NCBI RefSeq assembly: GCF_004210375.1
Contig: NC_134834.1
Location: forward strand, 10,215,857 to 10,279,856
Direction: 5' to 3'
From: Tachypleus tridentatus
Taxonomy: Eukaryota > Arthropoda > Merostomata > Xiphosura > Limulidae
DNA length: 64,000 nucleotides
A program made the position numbers and the translations under genes. The notes below the pieces were generated by a model. The model worked only from the letters and a program-made list of their open reading frames with translations, searched no databases and was not told the DNA's origin. Position 1 is the first letter of the stretch, and the number at the start of each line of letters is the position of its first letter. Positions 1 to 10,850 of the stretch are shown here, piece by piece.

Positions 1-2
1 TA

Positions 3-161
3 TTGGAACACCATGAGAGCAAACAAATGGTTCCTGCAGGTTTTGGTGTGACAGTTGAACATGAAGATGTCAGCTTTATAAGGGGTGACATTGGGATGAG
101 ACACAAGTATGACCCACTTGCCTGCATGATGCACTCAAAGATGCATGCTAAATTTGGTTAA
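3..161 (+). CDS. Probable terminal exon of an unrecognised gene (partial, enters from the left)
   Basis: A frame open from the window edge runs 52 codons and ends in TAA at 159-161. The product piece includes VPAGFGVTVEHEDVSFIRG and ends near MMHSKMHAKFG, with mixed charged and hydrophobic residues and no low complexity, so it reads like real protein. I do not recognise the family. No acceptor is visible, so the exon starts left of the window. An AATAAA lies about 160 bp downstream, which fits a last exon. If the CIP4-like gene starts upstream of the window, this exon would lie inside one of its introns on the same strand. A retrocopy or chance frame is also possible. Confidence 0.4.
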   Translation: MEHHESKQMVPAGFGVTVEHEDVSFIRGDIGMRHKYDPLACMMHSKMHAKFG

Positions 162-318
162 AGAGTGGTAAAAACTACAGGCACTGGAAGTGGACACACG
201 AGCAGACAGTGACTCCCTGATCAGGTTAGAAGGATGATTCACCACCCTCTGTAACACTTCCTATGTTGCAAGCATGAGAAATAGACACAGTCAACACTTG
301 CTTTATGTAAAGTACGTA

Positions 319-324
319 AATAAA
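319..324 (+). terminator. Candidate poly(A) signal
   Basis: AATAAA about 160 bp after the TAA at 159-161; a second AATAAA follows at 516-521. Either could end the transcript of the exon at 3-161. Confidence 0.35.
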
Positions 325-1858
325 ATGGTTTCAGTGACTGCTTGTTTGAAAGTCTAAGAACAATTTTCATTTGCCACAGAGTTAAGATTATTTTGTAAAC
401 TGGACATTTTTTAAGTATATATTTCTCATGTAGCAGATATTTGAGGTCATACTTAAGTTCTGACTTCTCTTAAAAGTATAAAAATCAACTGATTCTTGAA
501 GGACAAGCAAGCTGTAATAAAACTTTATCTGCTCTTCTGTGTAACATTACATTATACATATATAAAATGTGGCCATTTTACAGAACTTGACCAAGCTTTA
601 TATATAAGAATGATTCTTTTGGTACAGACTTTACCTCTAAACTTGCATACAAATGTTGTTTTTGTGTGGATAACCCCCCTACCTTCTCAATTTTTTTTTT
701 TTAATCAAACATTGTCTCAAATGACTTGAGGTTGTCAGTTATCAGTGCATATGTATTTTTGTAGTTGTGAGTTGTCTTGACCATTAAAATTAACAAATTT
801 GGTGCAGTCCTGTGTCTTCCTGATATTATAATGTGTTTTTTTTTTACATAGGTGTTTACCTACAGTTGTGGAATCTCCGTAGAAAGGTTAACAATGACAG
901 TTTGTTGTCAGGAAACATACCTTAGGGCTACTTTTAAATAGAAAGTCATAAACAATTGCAATAATTAGTCATTATGTGCTGTTTTTTTAATTGGGAAATT
1001 CACTAATATGAAAAGCTTTGGGCTAATTAGTACTTCATATTGTCAAAAATAGCTAAGTTAAAGGCATCAGCTGTTCATAACGTGTTACTCTGTGCAGCCA
1101 TGATGCTGACGGACAAAATTTTCAAACCCACTTTAACACTGTGTTTTTTTTATTAACAAGTGAATTATTGGCACAGTGTAAATAAAAGTACTTTCAGGTA
1201 TTATGTTTTCAAGCATCTCTTTAGCCAAAGTTTCCTATACCCTTCTAGACTCCTTCCAATATTCTAGCTCACAGAACAGAAGCCAATTGGTTTGTCGTAC
1301 TTTTCTAGTAAATTCTACACAATATAGGATCCTGACGGTTTAACAGAAGTTAAAATAAAACATACAGTAGTATGTAAAGGGAAATTTAATCCAAACTTTT
1401 CTGTTTTGTTCTCCACCGATCCTTTCAGACTTGTTACTTATAATCTTGTTCTTTGTTTTCCATCATTGAAACAAAGTTGTAGCAACATAGGCCTTTCTCC
1501 CAGACGTTTAGTTATAAAGGTCAACATGACTGATGATATGAAATTTAAAAGAACTTGTTTTGAGAGTAAAAGTTTATCTCAGCTCATTACATTTAACCTA
1601 CTGTAAAACATTTCCAAACGTGGCTGTAGTTCCTTTGTTTGACTAGATCTGTCTGCAATTGAAAAACATACCTGACAATTCTGGTTTGATTAATTTTAAG
1701 TTATGTTGCATTTGGGAATTAATGAAGTAGTGGAAGACTTGGAGTATATTGAAACTTGGATCAAATAACAAAACAGGTTTTTAAACTATACATTTCACCA
1801 AAACTTTTCTTTCTTAAAAACGTTGTATTAAATGCATCTCCTGCAGTAAGTTGTGATC
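325..1858. other. AT-rich stretch with no gene seen
   Basis: I found no exon with splice sites and no mobile element. The short open frames here are of chance length for this base composition. In particular I saw no earlier F-BAR exon of the CIP4-like gene. Confidence 0.6.
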
Positions 1859-3436
1859 TCTGTTATCCTAGTTGAAACTAACAAACAGGAAGAAGAACCT
1901 GATATATTGTGGTATTTAGATTTGGAAAATTTGTTACCCTAGTTGAAACTAACAAACAGGAATAAGAACCCAACATATTGCTGTATTTAGATTTGGAAAA
2001 CCTGTTACCCTAGTTGAAACTAACTAACAAACAGGGAGAAAAACCCAACATATTGTGGTATTTAGATTTGGAAAACCTGTTACCCTAGTTGAAACAAACA
2101 AACAGGGAGAAGAACCCAACATATTGTGGTATTTAGATTTGGAAAACCTGTTACCCTAGTTGAAACAAACAGGGAGAAGAACCCGACATATTGTGGTATT
2201 TAGATTTGGAAAACCTGTTACCCTAGTTGAAACTAACTAACAAACAGGGAGAAGAACCCAACATATTGCAGTATTTAGATTTGGAAAACCTGTTATCCTA
2301 GTTGAAACTAACAAACAGGGAGAAGAACCCGACATATTGTGGAATTTAGATTTGGAAAATTTGTTACTTTAGTTGAAACTAACAAACAGGGAGAAGAACT
2401 CAACATATTGTGGTATTTAGATTTGGAAAACTTGTTACCCTAGTTGAAACTAACTAACAAACAGGGAGAAGAACCCAACATATTGTGGTATTTAGATTTG
2501 GAAAATTTGTTACCCTATTGAAACTAACAAACAGGGAGAAGAACCCAACATATTGTGGTATTTAGATTTGGAAAAACCTGTTTCCCTAGTTGAAACTAAC
2601 TAACAAACAGGGAGAAGAACCCAACATATTGTGGTATTTAGATTTGGAAAATTTGTTACTTTAGTTGAAACTAACAAACAGGGAGAAGAACTCAACATAT
2701 TGTGGTATTTAGATTTGGAAAACTTGTTACCCTAGTTGAAACTAACTAACAAACAGGGAGAAGAACCCAACATATTGCGGTATTTAGATTTGGAAAACCT
2801 GTTACCCTAGTTGAAACTAACAAACAGGGAAAAGAACCCAACATATTGCGGTATTTAGATTTGGAAAACCTGTTACCCTAGTTAAAACTAACAAACAGGG
2901 AGAAGAACCCAATATATTGCGGTATTTAGATTTGGAAAACCTGTTATCCTAGTTGAAACCAACAAACAGGGAGAAGAACCTGACATATTATGGTATTTAG
3001 ATTTGGAAAACCTGTTACCCTAGTTGAAACTAACAAACAGGGAGAAGAACCTGACATATTATGGTATTTAGATTTGGAAAACCTGTTACCCTAGTTGAAA
3101 CCAACAAACAGGGAGAAGAACTCAACATATTGTTTAGATTTGAAAAATCTGTTACCTTAGTTGAAACCAACAAACAGGGAGAAGAACCCGACATATTGTG
3201 GAATTTAGTTTTGGAAAACCTGTTACTCTAGTGGAAACTAACAAACAGGGAGAAGAACCTGACATATTGTGGTATTTAGATTTGGAAAACCTGTTAACCT
3301 AGTTGAAACTAATAAACAGGGAGAAGAACCCGACATATTGTGGTATTTAGATTTGGAAAACCTGTTACCCTACTTGAAACTAACAAACAGGGAGAAGAAC
3401 CCGACATATTGTGGTATTTTTATATGGAAAACCTAG
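1859..3436 (+). repeat. 71-75 bp minisatellite, about 22 copies, in a CIP4-like intron
   Basis: Units contain GTTACCCTAGTTGAAACTAA, then CAAACAGGGAGAAGAAC, then TTTAGATTTGGAAAACC. Length differs mainly by an optional TAAC insertion. The array stops about 125 bp before the acceptor of the exon at 3561. Each unit carries branch-point-like ACTAAC and acceptor-like TGGTATTTAG on the transcribed strand. Confidence 0.95.
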
Positions 3437-3560
3437 TATGAAAGTACTTATTAAAAATTTTTTTTTTTTTTACTTTGTTCAATTTCCAAATGTACGTTGT
3501 AGAAGTGACTGTTGTGTTTTGTTTTGTATACAATAATTGTACCATATTTATTTATTTCAG

Positions 3561-3707
3561 CAAATGCAAGACATGGATGAAAGAAGGATTGCTTGCATTC
3601 AGAACTTCATTAAATTATTTGCTGATATTCAGCGTCATGTTTTTCCTATTGTCTGTAAGTGTCTTGATGGTATAGTGAACGCTGCGGAAACTATAGATCC
3701 AAAAGAG
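3561..3707 (+). CDS. Cip4: CIP4-like exon: F-BAR C-terminal helix region
   Basis: 49 codons, phase 0 at both ends. Acceptor TTTATTTCAG at 3551-3560. The reading starts [10 protein letters not shown] and ends ETIDPKE. The donor is GC (GAG followed by GCAAGT at 3708-3713), not GT. The next exon continues in phase with [13 protein letters not shown], as in the vertebrate relatives, so the GC donor is supported by protein continuity. Confidence 0.92.
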
Positions 3708-6700
3708 GCAAGTATTGGAAGAAACTTTATCTAATAACACTATGTAACACAAATAATACTATGTAACACAAGTAACACTATGTAACACAAATTTTGTTCC
3801 TGGATAGTTTGTGTTATTTCTTAATTGCTTATGTTGTAAAAGTACAGAAAATGGCCATTATTCCCTTCAAACTTTGGTTTTGTGACCTGGATAATCAAAT
3901 TTAGAAATTAACCTATTTTCTATGTAAAAACGGACAAATTTGCACATTTTCATTTACATAAGGTCTGAATAAAACAACATATGAATCAAGATTTACATGT
4001 ATTTATACTAAAGTTATACAAAAATGTTTAGAAGTGAGTAGTTTTTCAAGATTTGTGACTGTAATGTAAATCACTTTCACGTAACAGTCCCCAAATATAG
4101 TCTCCCATCATGTTTTCGTTATATGTTCCCAGGTCACAAAAGCAAAGTTTGAAGAGAAAAATAAGTCTTTTCATTTACTTTAGGCTTAAGTAATTGGTAA
4201 ATAACACTTTCTGTCCAGGAACAAGAAACAGTAAACATTTTGTTACATAGTGTAATTTACCTTATTTTTATTACAAAAATAATTTTTGTTATTTTAAAAC
4301 AATGACGTGTAAAATACAAAGCCGAAAAACAAGTGTAATATTTAGAAAAATTTTAATTCAATGTAAAATTTGGAAGTCAATATAAATTTGTCATAATGTA
4401 AAATCAATGTATGTTATTCAAAACTGGAGGTGGAAGTGCCTCAACCATAAGGAAAATATGTGTAAAAATTTTTTGTTTGGGTTGAAAAAATGTTTTACAT
4501 AGAGGAGCGAACAACGTTTCGACCTTCTTCGGGCATCGTCAGGTCAAAACATTGTTCTCTTCTCTATGTAAAAACTTTTCTCAACCCAAAGGAGCTGTTT
4601 TTACATATATATTTTTCTCTACAAGTGGGTTTTCTCGACATCACTGATTATTATTTCAACCATAAGGGTCTCTGATCTTCTGTTTTTGAATCTGTTGTGG
4701 ACATGAAGTATCACTTTGGTGAACAGATCACCCAATATGAATCTTACAGCTTTTTAAATATTGTTTTAAAGGAACGTACTGATTGTTAGGTGGTGAACAT
4801 GTGAAATAAAGATATAGATTAGCTTCATTTAATGTACAGTTGCTGTACGTTTCCCTTGTATGCAATCTTTATCCTCATGTGCAACATAACAGATGTTTAT
4901 TTTTATCAAATTAGGATTCTAGGCTAGTCATTGAGAAGTTTAAATCTGGCTTCTCACCACCAGAGGACCACCCTTTTGAGGATCTCAGTAACATTAAAAA
5001 TTGTGAAGGGAACACAAGCCTGCACACTGTATCTCCTTTCAAAACAGAAACTATTAAAGGTACCATTACTGGGGGAAAAGTGAAGAAGCGTGGTGGAATA
5101 TTTGGAATTTTTGGTTCAAATAAAGTAAGAAATAATCATTGATTTAATCTTCCTTCATTGGTTTTAAAATACTTGTGTTGGATATAATGTGATTTAAGTT
5201 TCTCTTTACTAGTTTGTTAGTATATTTAACTTCCTCTTTACTGCTTTAATATCAAAAATGGTTTGTGTGACTATAAAACTATTAGTTTTAATGAAGTTTT
5301 ATTGAGTTAGAGGTAGTAAACACATTGTGTTAGAAGATAAATTGTTCTGTTTTAAACGGGCAACACAATTTGAAACTGTGAAAGATTTTAAACGACTCTG
5401 CTAGATCTTAAAAGAAATATCGGGGTATTGCATGTTATTTTCAAGTCTACATTTAATTGTATGTAGTCATCATTTGCAATAGTTTAATATTAAATTATAA
5501 GATCTGGAGATAACTTAAATGCGTAGTAAGAGAAACTGTTACAAATGTACAGTTACAACAAGCTTTTATCATTGTTAATAATAGTTGTATCTACGTAACT
5601 TGTCAGTTGATACACTATCGGATTAACGTGGTCAGTTATACATCATGAGTAGTCTCTAGTTAACGTCTACTTCATCAGGTATTTCTTAATTAACTTCTGG
5701 TTAATTCTGATAGACTCAGACTGATGAAATAAAGGAAGACTATGGTGATTTACCCCCAAATCAGAGGAAGAAAAAACTTCAACAAAAACTTGACTCTGTA
5801 CAGAACCAAATCCAACAGGAAACTGCTGCAAGGTGAGGAACAGTTACCTGTCTAACTTAAGTTACTTGTAGCAACTATCAGTTATGAGATAAGATGTAGA
5901 CTACTGACAATCTTCAATTAGCTGGTTAATGTATTTATAAAAGAACTGGATATTTTTCTAATGGTAGTTGATTTTGCACTCTAGTTTGTTTGGAATGATT
6001 TAATTATATATAGAAGTTTAACACAAATATAACATTACCTTCACAGCATCTTGCACAAGCTTCACAAAAGCCTGGGGAATTATAGTTTGTTCTTATTTCG
6101 TACATTGTTTTCTAAATGTATATCAATAGTTTGCAGTTTTAGTATGTGAATGAACATTTAATATTAACTTGTAACGAGTTATTGTAATTGACTAAAGTTA
6201 CATAAGTTCCTTTTTGTGTGTGTGTGTGTGTGTGTTAGGGGCACATAAGGTGTCAACTTTTATTCATCTATAAACAAAGGTAACAGTTTTAAACTCCACA
6301 GATGAATGTTTGTTGAGTTTGCTGTTGGTCAGATTTAATAGAGACGTTATCTGTGTCATTAGCTTGTGGGAAGTTGTTACTTTATGGATTGTTGGTCCAG
6401 TGTATGTGTAACAAGTTCGTGTACAATCATGAAGTGTAATATAATTCACTCCTTCCTATCCCCACTTCTCTGGACGTTGGTATTATTTATTTTCAGTAAT
6501 TTTTTTTTTATGAAACCATTCCCCCTCTCTGTTTTACCACAGATGTAGCATATGTTTAGATATTCTGTCTCATCACAGGGATGGCTTGATGAAGATGAAG
6601 TTAGCATATGAACAGAATCCAGCCATGGGCGATCCAACGAGCATCGAAGGTCAGTTAACAGAAAGTGGACACAACCTTGGGAAGCTTCAAGCAGAGTTTC

Positions 6701-9700
6701 AAAAATTCCAGGTATTCAGTCCTCAAACTTGCAGTTTCTACTTCAACTTAAATACTGTTGTTCAAAGCATATTTGTGAAAATATTATTGGTAAAAGTTTA
6801 TGTATTAGAGAATTTTGGAAAAGTTAGTGAAATACATCCCAGGAAAATGTGTTGATTGTACTTTTCAAAAAATATGGTTTTTGTTTTGTAAAATAGTTTT
6901 TCCTTCTGATGTTAGGTAACTGGCTTTTAATTTAATGTAGGACTGTTTTTAAAACAACAAACATGCTCAACATTTATTAAATATATAAAGTTTTTAATTT
7001 TTATTTCGAAGAATCTTCATTTGGAAACTAAAAATGTTTTACTTGTGTGCTAAATAAATCAGTATATGTTTTTATGCAACACATTTTTAGGGATTTCTTT
7101 CAGAAGCAGAAGGCATAACATTAACACCTACAAGTTATAAAGGTAACAGGCACAGCTATTCTGACGACTCCATGTCGCGGAGTGCATCCGACTCCAGTGT
7201 CAACAACAACAGAAGTATGTTGTTAAATGCTGTACTACCTCCAACAAACGGGTAAGTGAGTTATAAATACCTTTAAAGGTAAATTTTGGAGATGGATCTA
7301 GTAATCGTGGGAAACGGATTTGGTTTAGTGTGTTTAAAAAAATCTCTCAAGTGCACTGATGAACAGTCACCAAATACTGCTGAGATTTGGTACTCCTGTA
7401 CCAGCTGTATCTCACTGTTAATATCTATGGAGAATGGAGATTCTTTATGTAATGTGGAACGTAGTAAAATATAATTTTTGGCCTTCTAAGTTTGCCAAAC
7501 AATCACTTGTCATTTGTACTAAGGCAGACAGCCCATCTCAGTTTTTCTGATTCATTTCTAGTTATTTGATTGAATAACCTTTTGTCAGCGCCCTGTATTA
7601 ATAAAACTTTATTTGTTGACATAACGTGGTTCTTAATGGTTTACAGAAGCGTGCATATTACAATTTGTTTTGTTCAAAAATTCCTTTTCAACAGAATTAA
7701 ACTGGTATAAAACCTGAAAGGTTTCAAAAAAATGTTTGTTGGATTTTATATTAAGTCTTAATTTAACTTCCAATTATTTCAGAAACATTTAAGTTGCTAA
7801 TAGATGAACATTAAGAAAAATTGTTAGCTTAAAGGATTGGTAGTTTTTGAATATAAAAATGAGTGCTATCTTGCATCATGTGAAACGTGTTGGTTGTGTT
7901 CTCTAGTTCTTAAATTTGCAGGCAAAAAACAAGCAAGATAATTATAAAGGAAAAGATTGGGGACTTTTTTAGCAAGAATTGTAGTTAATGTCTTTATTGG
8001 CTGGCATATATGATATGGTTATTGTGGGTTAACTAATATATTTGTCATGGTTTAAGTCTATCAGTTATCCTAGTTTATCTGTTAGGTAGTGCAGCTGGCT
8101 TTTGAATTTTGATATTTGTTTCCAGCATACTTCTTAATAAATGTCATTCTACTCTGTTATGGTTTAGCATCATAAAGCAACTTGTCTTTAACTACTGTTA
8201 CAGCCTTTATTTGTTGTCATAATGGATTATTTCTAAATTATCAGTATTTTGTTGGGCAACATACATAAAGAAAACTATTAGCTGTTACTACTTGTTTTCA
8301 TCCAACTGACCGATCCACCAGCATGGAATTTATTATTGTATGTATGTCATGCCAGATTTTGTAATGTCAGGAATGACATGCTAAAGGACACTTGTGCATA
8401 AAGGTATATTGCTTGTTACAGATTATCGTTATAATGTAGTCTCACGCTTAACGCATTTGTTGTCCCAGTTCTGATTGGCTTATGAACGTGTTGTGTTTCT
8501 CACATTCTTTTAATGAAATATTATGACATAGCAACACAAATTTCATCATAGACTGAGACTTGTAACTGATTTTTCACATTAAGTTCATGCACAGAGAATA
8601 GTCATGGTGTAGTAACCATTATTGTACTGAATGTGACAATAGCTGCTAGTGTGTGAAATACCACAACATGAAAGTTTAGTCAATGTTGCAAGTTGAACAT
8701 TTTAAAGGAAATATTCTAGAGGGCTTGAAGTGGAAATTTATACAACATTCAAGTCGTAGTTTACGCAAAGTGCTTTGGGTAGTTTGTGTAAAATGAAACT
8801 TTACATAACTGGATCTTCCTATAGTCCGGAGATTGGTCCGTTCCACATCAGTGGTCCTCAAGTTGAAGTGTTCACTGATACACAAGAAGAAGTGAACATA
8901 GATATTGATTTGGACCCTCTACCTGTTCTGGGTACAGCAAGAGCCCTCTATGCTTTTGATGGTAAGTTTGAGTTTTTTTATCTTAAGTATAGTTCAGTAG
9001 AATGCTTAGACTGAAGTAATGTTTGATAGTGTCATGTATAGATACTGTTATAAAGTTACTCAAACATTTAGTATTACAGCTGCAATAGGCAGTACATGTT
9101 GTTAAAAATAATTTCCATATGGAAATTGGTTCTTAAGTAGAGAAAACGTCTACTTAAGGTTATTAAAATGAGAAGTGTCGAATGAATTATGGAAACTATA
9201 AATATTTTTTTTCATTCCAAACTAAAGCCTTACTGAAACTGGTGGAATGGGATTGCTAAGTTACCTTCTCAGTACTGTTTTGTCCAATCATGTAGTTAAC
9301 ATGCTAAAGGTAAAGTACAACCCACTGTTAAATGCAGTAAATATAGAATAAATTTGACACCAGATATTTTCTGTCAAAAACATAAACCTATAATTAATTT
9401 AGCTGTTGAGGTGTATATAACATATGAGAGATTTCTATAAAGTCAGATCACTATAAGAATGTCTTGTCACTTTAGATTCTTTCATCTCTTAATACCAATA
9501 TCATTCATAAAACATCTGTTAACTTTTAGTTAAAAACTGTTATTTACAAAACAACAGTGACTGATTTTATTTTATTTTTAGTTGTACAAACTGTGTAGTT
9601 GATCCAATAGAATGTTTTATAGTTTCAATGGTAAAATTAACCTCAAATCATTGTTTTTACTTGCATGAAGAACTGGGTGTGTCCTAGTGGCTGATGTGTG

Positions 9701-10173
9701 TCTAGACTGGATGTTAAGACTTGTGGCTTCCATCCTATTGCTACAGAAACATGTTTCGGACATGACTGTATTATAGGAGTAATAGTCAGATCCCAGTGTT
9801 TGATCAAACAAAAGTAACCCAAGAATTGGCATTGGGCATTATTTACTAATTACCTTTCTTGTGGTTTGTTAGTTCACATAGACAGACATCTCTTGGGTAG
9901 GTTCACATAGACAGACATCTCTTGGGTAGGTTTGTACAAAAGAGATTAAACTGAAATGAACTAATTGGAATAATTATTCTAAAAGTCCAATATTTCATAT
10001 GAATGTCATGTACAGCTCAAAGTGAGGGGTCCATCCCTATGGTAGAAGGGGAAGAACTTGAAGTCCTAGAATTGGACCAAGGAGATGGCTGGACCAGGGT
10101 TCGCCGAGGAGACATTGAAGAAGGCTTCGTGCCAACATCCTATATTCAGTCTTTTCTCTATAACACCTGTTAA
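3561..10173 (+). CDS. Cip4: CIP4/TOCA/FNBP1-family F-BAR, HR1 and SH3 protein, C-terminal 354 residues (7 exons)
   Basis: Coding exons: 3561-3707, 4915-5124, 5714-5832, 6579-6711, 7091-7251, 8825-8961 and 10016-10173. They join in one frame (1065 nt) to a TAA. Residues 1-70 finish an F-BAR domain (QDMDERRI, then [16 protein letters not shown]). A basic stretch ([15 protein letters not shown]) follows. HR1 occupies about 120-210, with [16 protein letters not shown] and NPAMGDPTS; the MGD motif is the one linked to Cdc42 binding in this family. A Ser/Asn-rich linker follows, and SH3 occupies about 295-350 ([26 protein letters not shown]). By family knowledge it bends plasma membrane and drives N-WASP/Arp2/3 actin assembly at endocytic sites. 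The N-terminal F-BAR exons are not in the window. One CIP4-type gene is expected in invertebrates, against three in vertebrates (TRIP10, FNBP1, FNBP1L). Family assignment is firm; the exact symbol is conventional. Confidence 0.93.
3737..3793 (+). repeat. Short tandem repeat, about 20 bp, 3 copies
   Basis: ACTATGTAACACAA is repeated three times just inside the GC-AG intron of the CIP4-like gene. Confidence 0.8.
4476..4590 (-). mobile_element. Inverted-repeat fragment with hammerhead-ribozyme-like core
   Basis: Outer arms TTTGGGTTG and CAACCCAAA and inner arms TACATAGAG and CTCTATGTA pair around 4517-4542. On the minus strand this core reads CTGACGA, a short stem-loop, then GAAAC, which fits the hammerhead CUGANGA...GAAA pattern. 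The same core recurs at 35.1 and 35.6 kb. Such cores are known in Penelope-like retroelements. No reverse transcriptase is present here. Confidence 0.4.
4915..5124 (+). CDS. Cip4: CIP4-like exon: end of F-BAR and basic linker
   Basis: 70 codons, phase 0 at both ends. Acceptor TCAAATTAG, donor GTAAGA. Contains [16 protein letters not shown], the conserved exit of the F-BAR domain, then a Lys-rich Gly-containing stretch ending IFGIFGSNK, matching the position of the basic linker in FNBP1 proteins. Confidence 0.93.
5714..5832 (+). CDS. Cip4: CIP4-like exon: first half of HR1
   Basis: 119 nt ending in phase 2 (AG of an Arg codon). Acceptor TTCTGATAG, donor GTGAGG. Encodes [20 protein letters not shown] and an amphipathic helix ending QIQQETAA, the first HR1 helix. 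Confidence 0.93.
6215..6235 (+). repeat. (TG)n microsatellite
   Basis: About ten TG dinucleotides inside an intron of the CIP4-like gene. Confidence 0.95.
6579..6711 (+). CDS. Cip4: CIP4-like exon: second half of HR1 with MGD motif
   Basis: 133 nt. The first base completes the split Arg codon. Acceptor TCTCATCACAG, donor GTATTC. Encodes [18 protein letters not shown] and [12 protein letters not shown], the inter-helix loop and second helix of HR1. Confidence 0.93.
7091..7251 (+). CDS. Cip4: CIP4-like exon: Ser-rich linker
   Basis: 161 nt ending in phase 2, acceptor ACATTTTTAG, donor GTAAGT. Encodes [18 protein letters not shown], then [13 protein letters not shown] and an Asn run. It is Ser-rich and probably disordered. 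A possible alternative acceptor (TTTCAG) lies a few codons inside the exon. Confidence 0.88.
8825..8961 (+). CDS. Cip4: CIP4-like exon: acidic linker and start of SH3
   Basis: 137 nt in phase with both neighbours. Acceptor TCTTCCTATAG, donor GTAAGT. An acidic stretch ([17 protein letters not shown]) precedes ALYAFD, the ALYDF-type opening of the SH3 domain. The intron splits the SH3 right after this motif. Confidence 0.92.
9676..9868 (+). mobile_element. Old diverged SINE copy
   Basis: The segment with AGTCAGATCCCA, AGTAACCCAAGAATTGGC and TTACCTTTCTTG aligns, with many changes, to the middle module of the long SINE family seen at 22.3, 35.2 and 42.4 kb. Its head (CTAGTGGCTGATGTG, then GTGGCTTCCATCC) looks tRNA-derived. 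A similar old copy is at 28.05-28.23 kb. Confidence 0.45.
9872..9929 (+). repeat. 29-bp direct duplication
   Basis: Two perfect 29-bp copies in tandem (each begins GTTCACATAGACAG and ends CTTGGGTAG), upstream of the last CIP4-like exon. Confidence 0.95.
10016..10173 (+). CDS. Cip4: CIP4-like terminal exon: SH3 body and stop
   Basis: Acceptor ATGTACAG; stop TAA at 10171-10173. Encodes [20 protein letters not shown] and [11 protein letters not shown], with the conserved GW and the PxxY-type ligand-binding residues of SH3, followed by only nine residues after the domain. Confidence 0.93.
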
Positions 10174-10805
10174 CCACCAGATTTGTTTAATATACAGTAA
10201 TGTGAGGACTACAGTATACAGGTAGACATTTACTTTGAATAATTGCATGTATTTGTGTTTTTATGCATTGAAAGTTTAAAAAAGTATTCTCAGTGGTCAA
10301 AGGTCTTTAAAACAAATTAGAGTTCATTTTAAATTGTATAAATTTTTAAGGTTTTGTTTTTGGAAATGTTTAAAGCTTTTTTAATTTCAAATTTTGGTGA
10401 TGCAGAACATTTTAGTATCTTGGTTTTAAAAACAAAATATTAAAATATTGGTTGTGTTCATTACTTTTTTGTTATATTTTTTAAATCCAGGTTCTTTGTG
10501 AGTTTTATTTTGCAACCAAACTGACAGTCTGTTGCTCAGCACAAAGTTGATGAACTTATCTCCAGACCTGGAAGTTTCTTTGCAACTTAGGAGCTTCATC
10601 CTTCTAACCAATTAATCTGCTCCCAAAGTGAATCTGTGTGTGATTTTATCAACCAAACCACAAGTGGTCCAGTGTTTCCATAGAGAAGTAATGTGTATTC
10701 AGCTTACTGTTGAAAGTGAAGGTGTTGCTAACGTGAACTGTTTTTTGTCAACTTGTTTTTATAGACAGCGATCAAAAGAGACTCATGTTATGCAGCTGAT
10801 TACAG

Positions 10806-10850
10806 AATAAACGTGAGGAGATAGCTTGATAAAAGATAATAAAGAATAAA
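10806..10850 (+). terminator. Poly(A) signal cluster for the CIP4-like gene
   Basis: AATAAA occurs at 10806-10811, 10838-10843 and 10845-10850, 630-680 bp after the stop codon. Another lies at 13496-13501, so a longer 3' UTR is also possible. Confidence 0.5.

Noticed and set aside
8775..9014. 79-codon plus-strand frame taken as a separate gene
   Set aside because: It is the CIP4-like exon at 8825-8961 read through its acceptor and donor; splice sites and phase fix the true borders.
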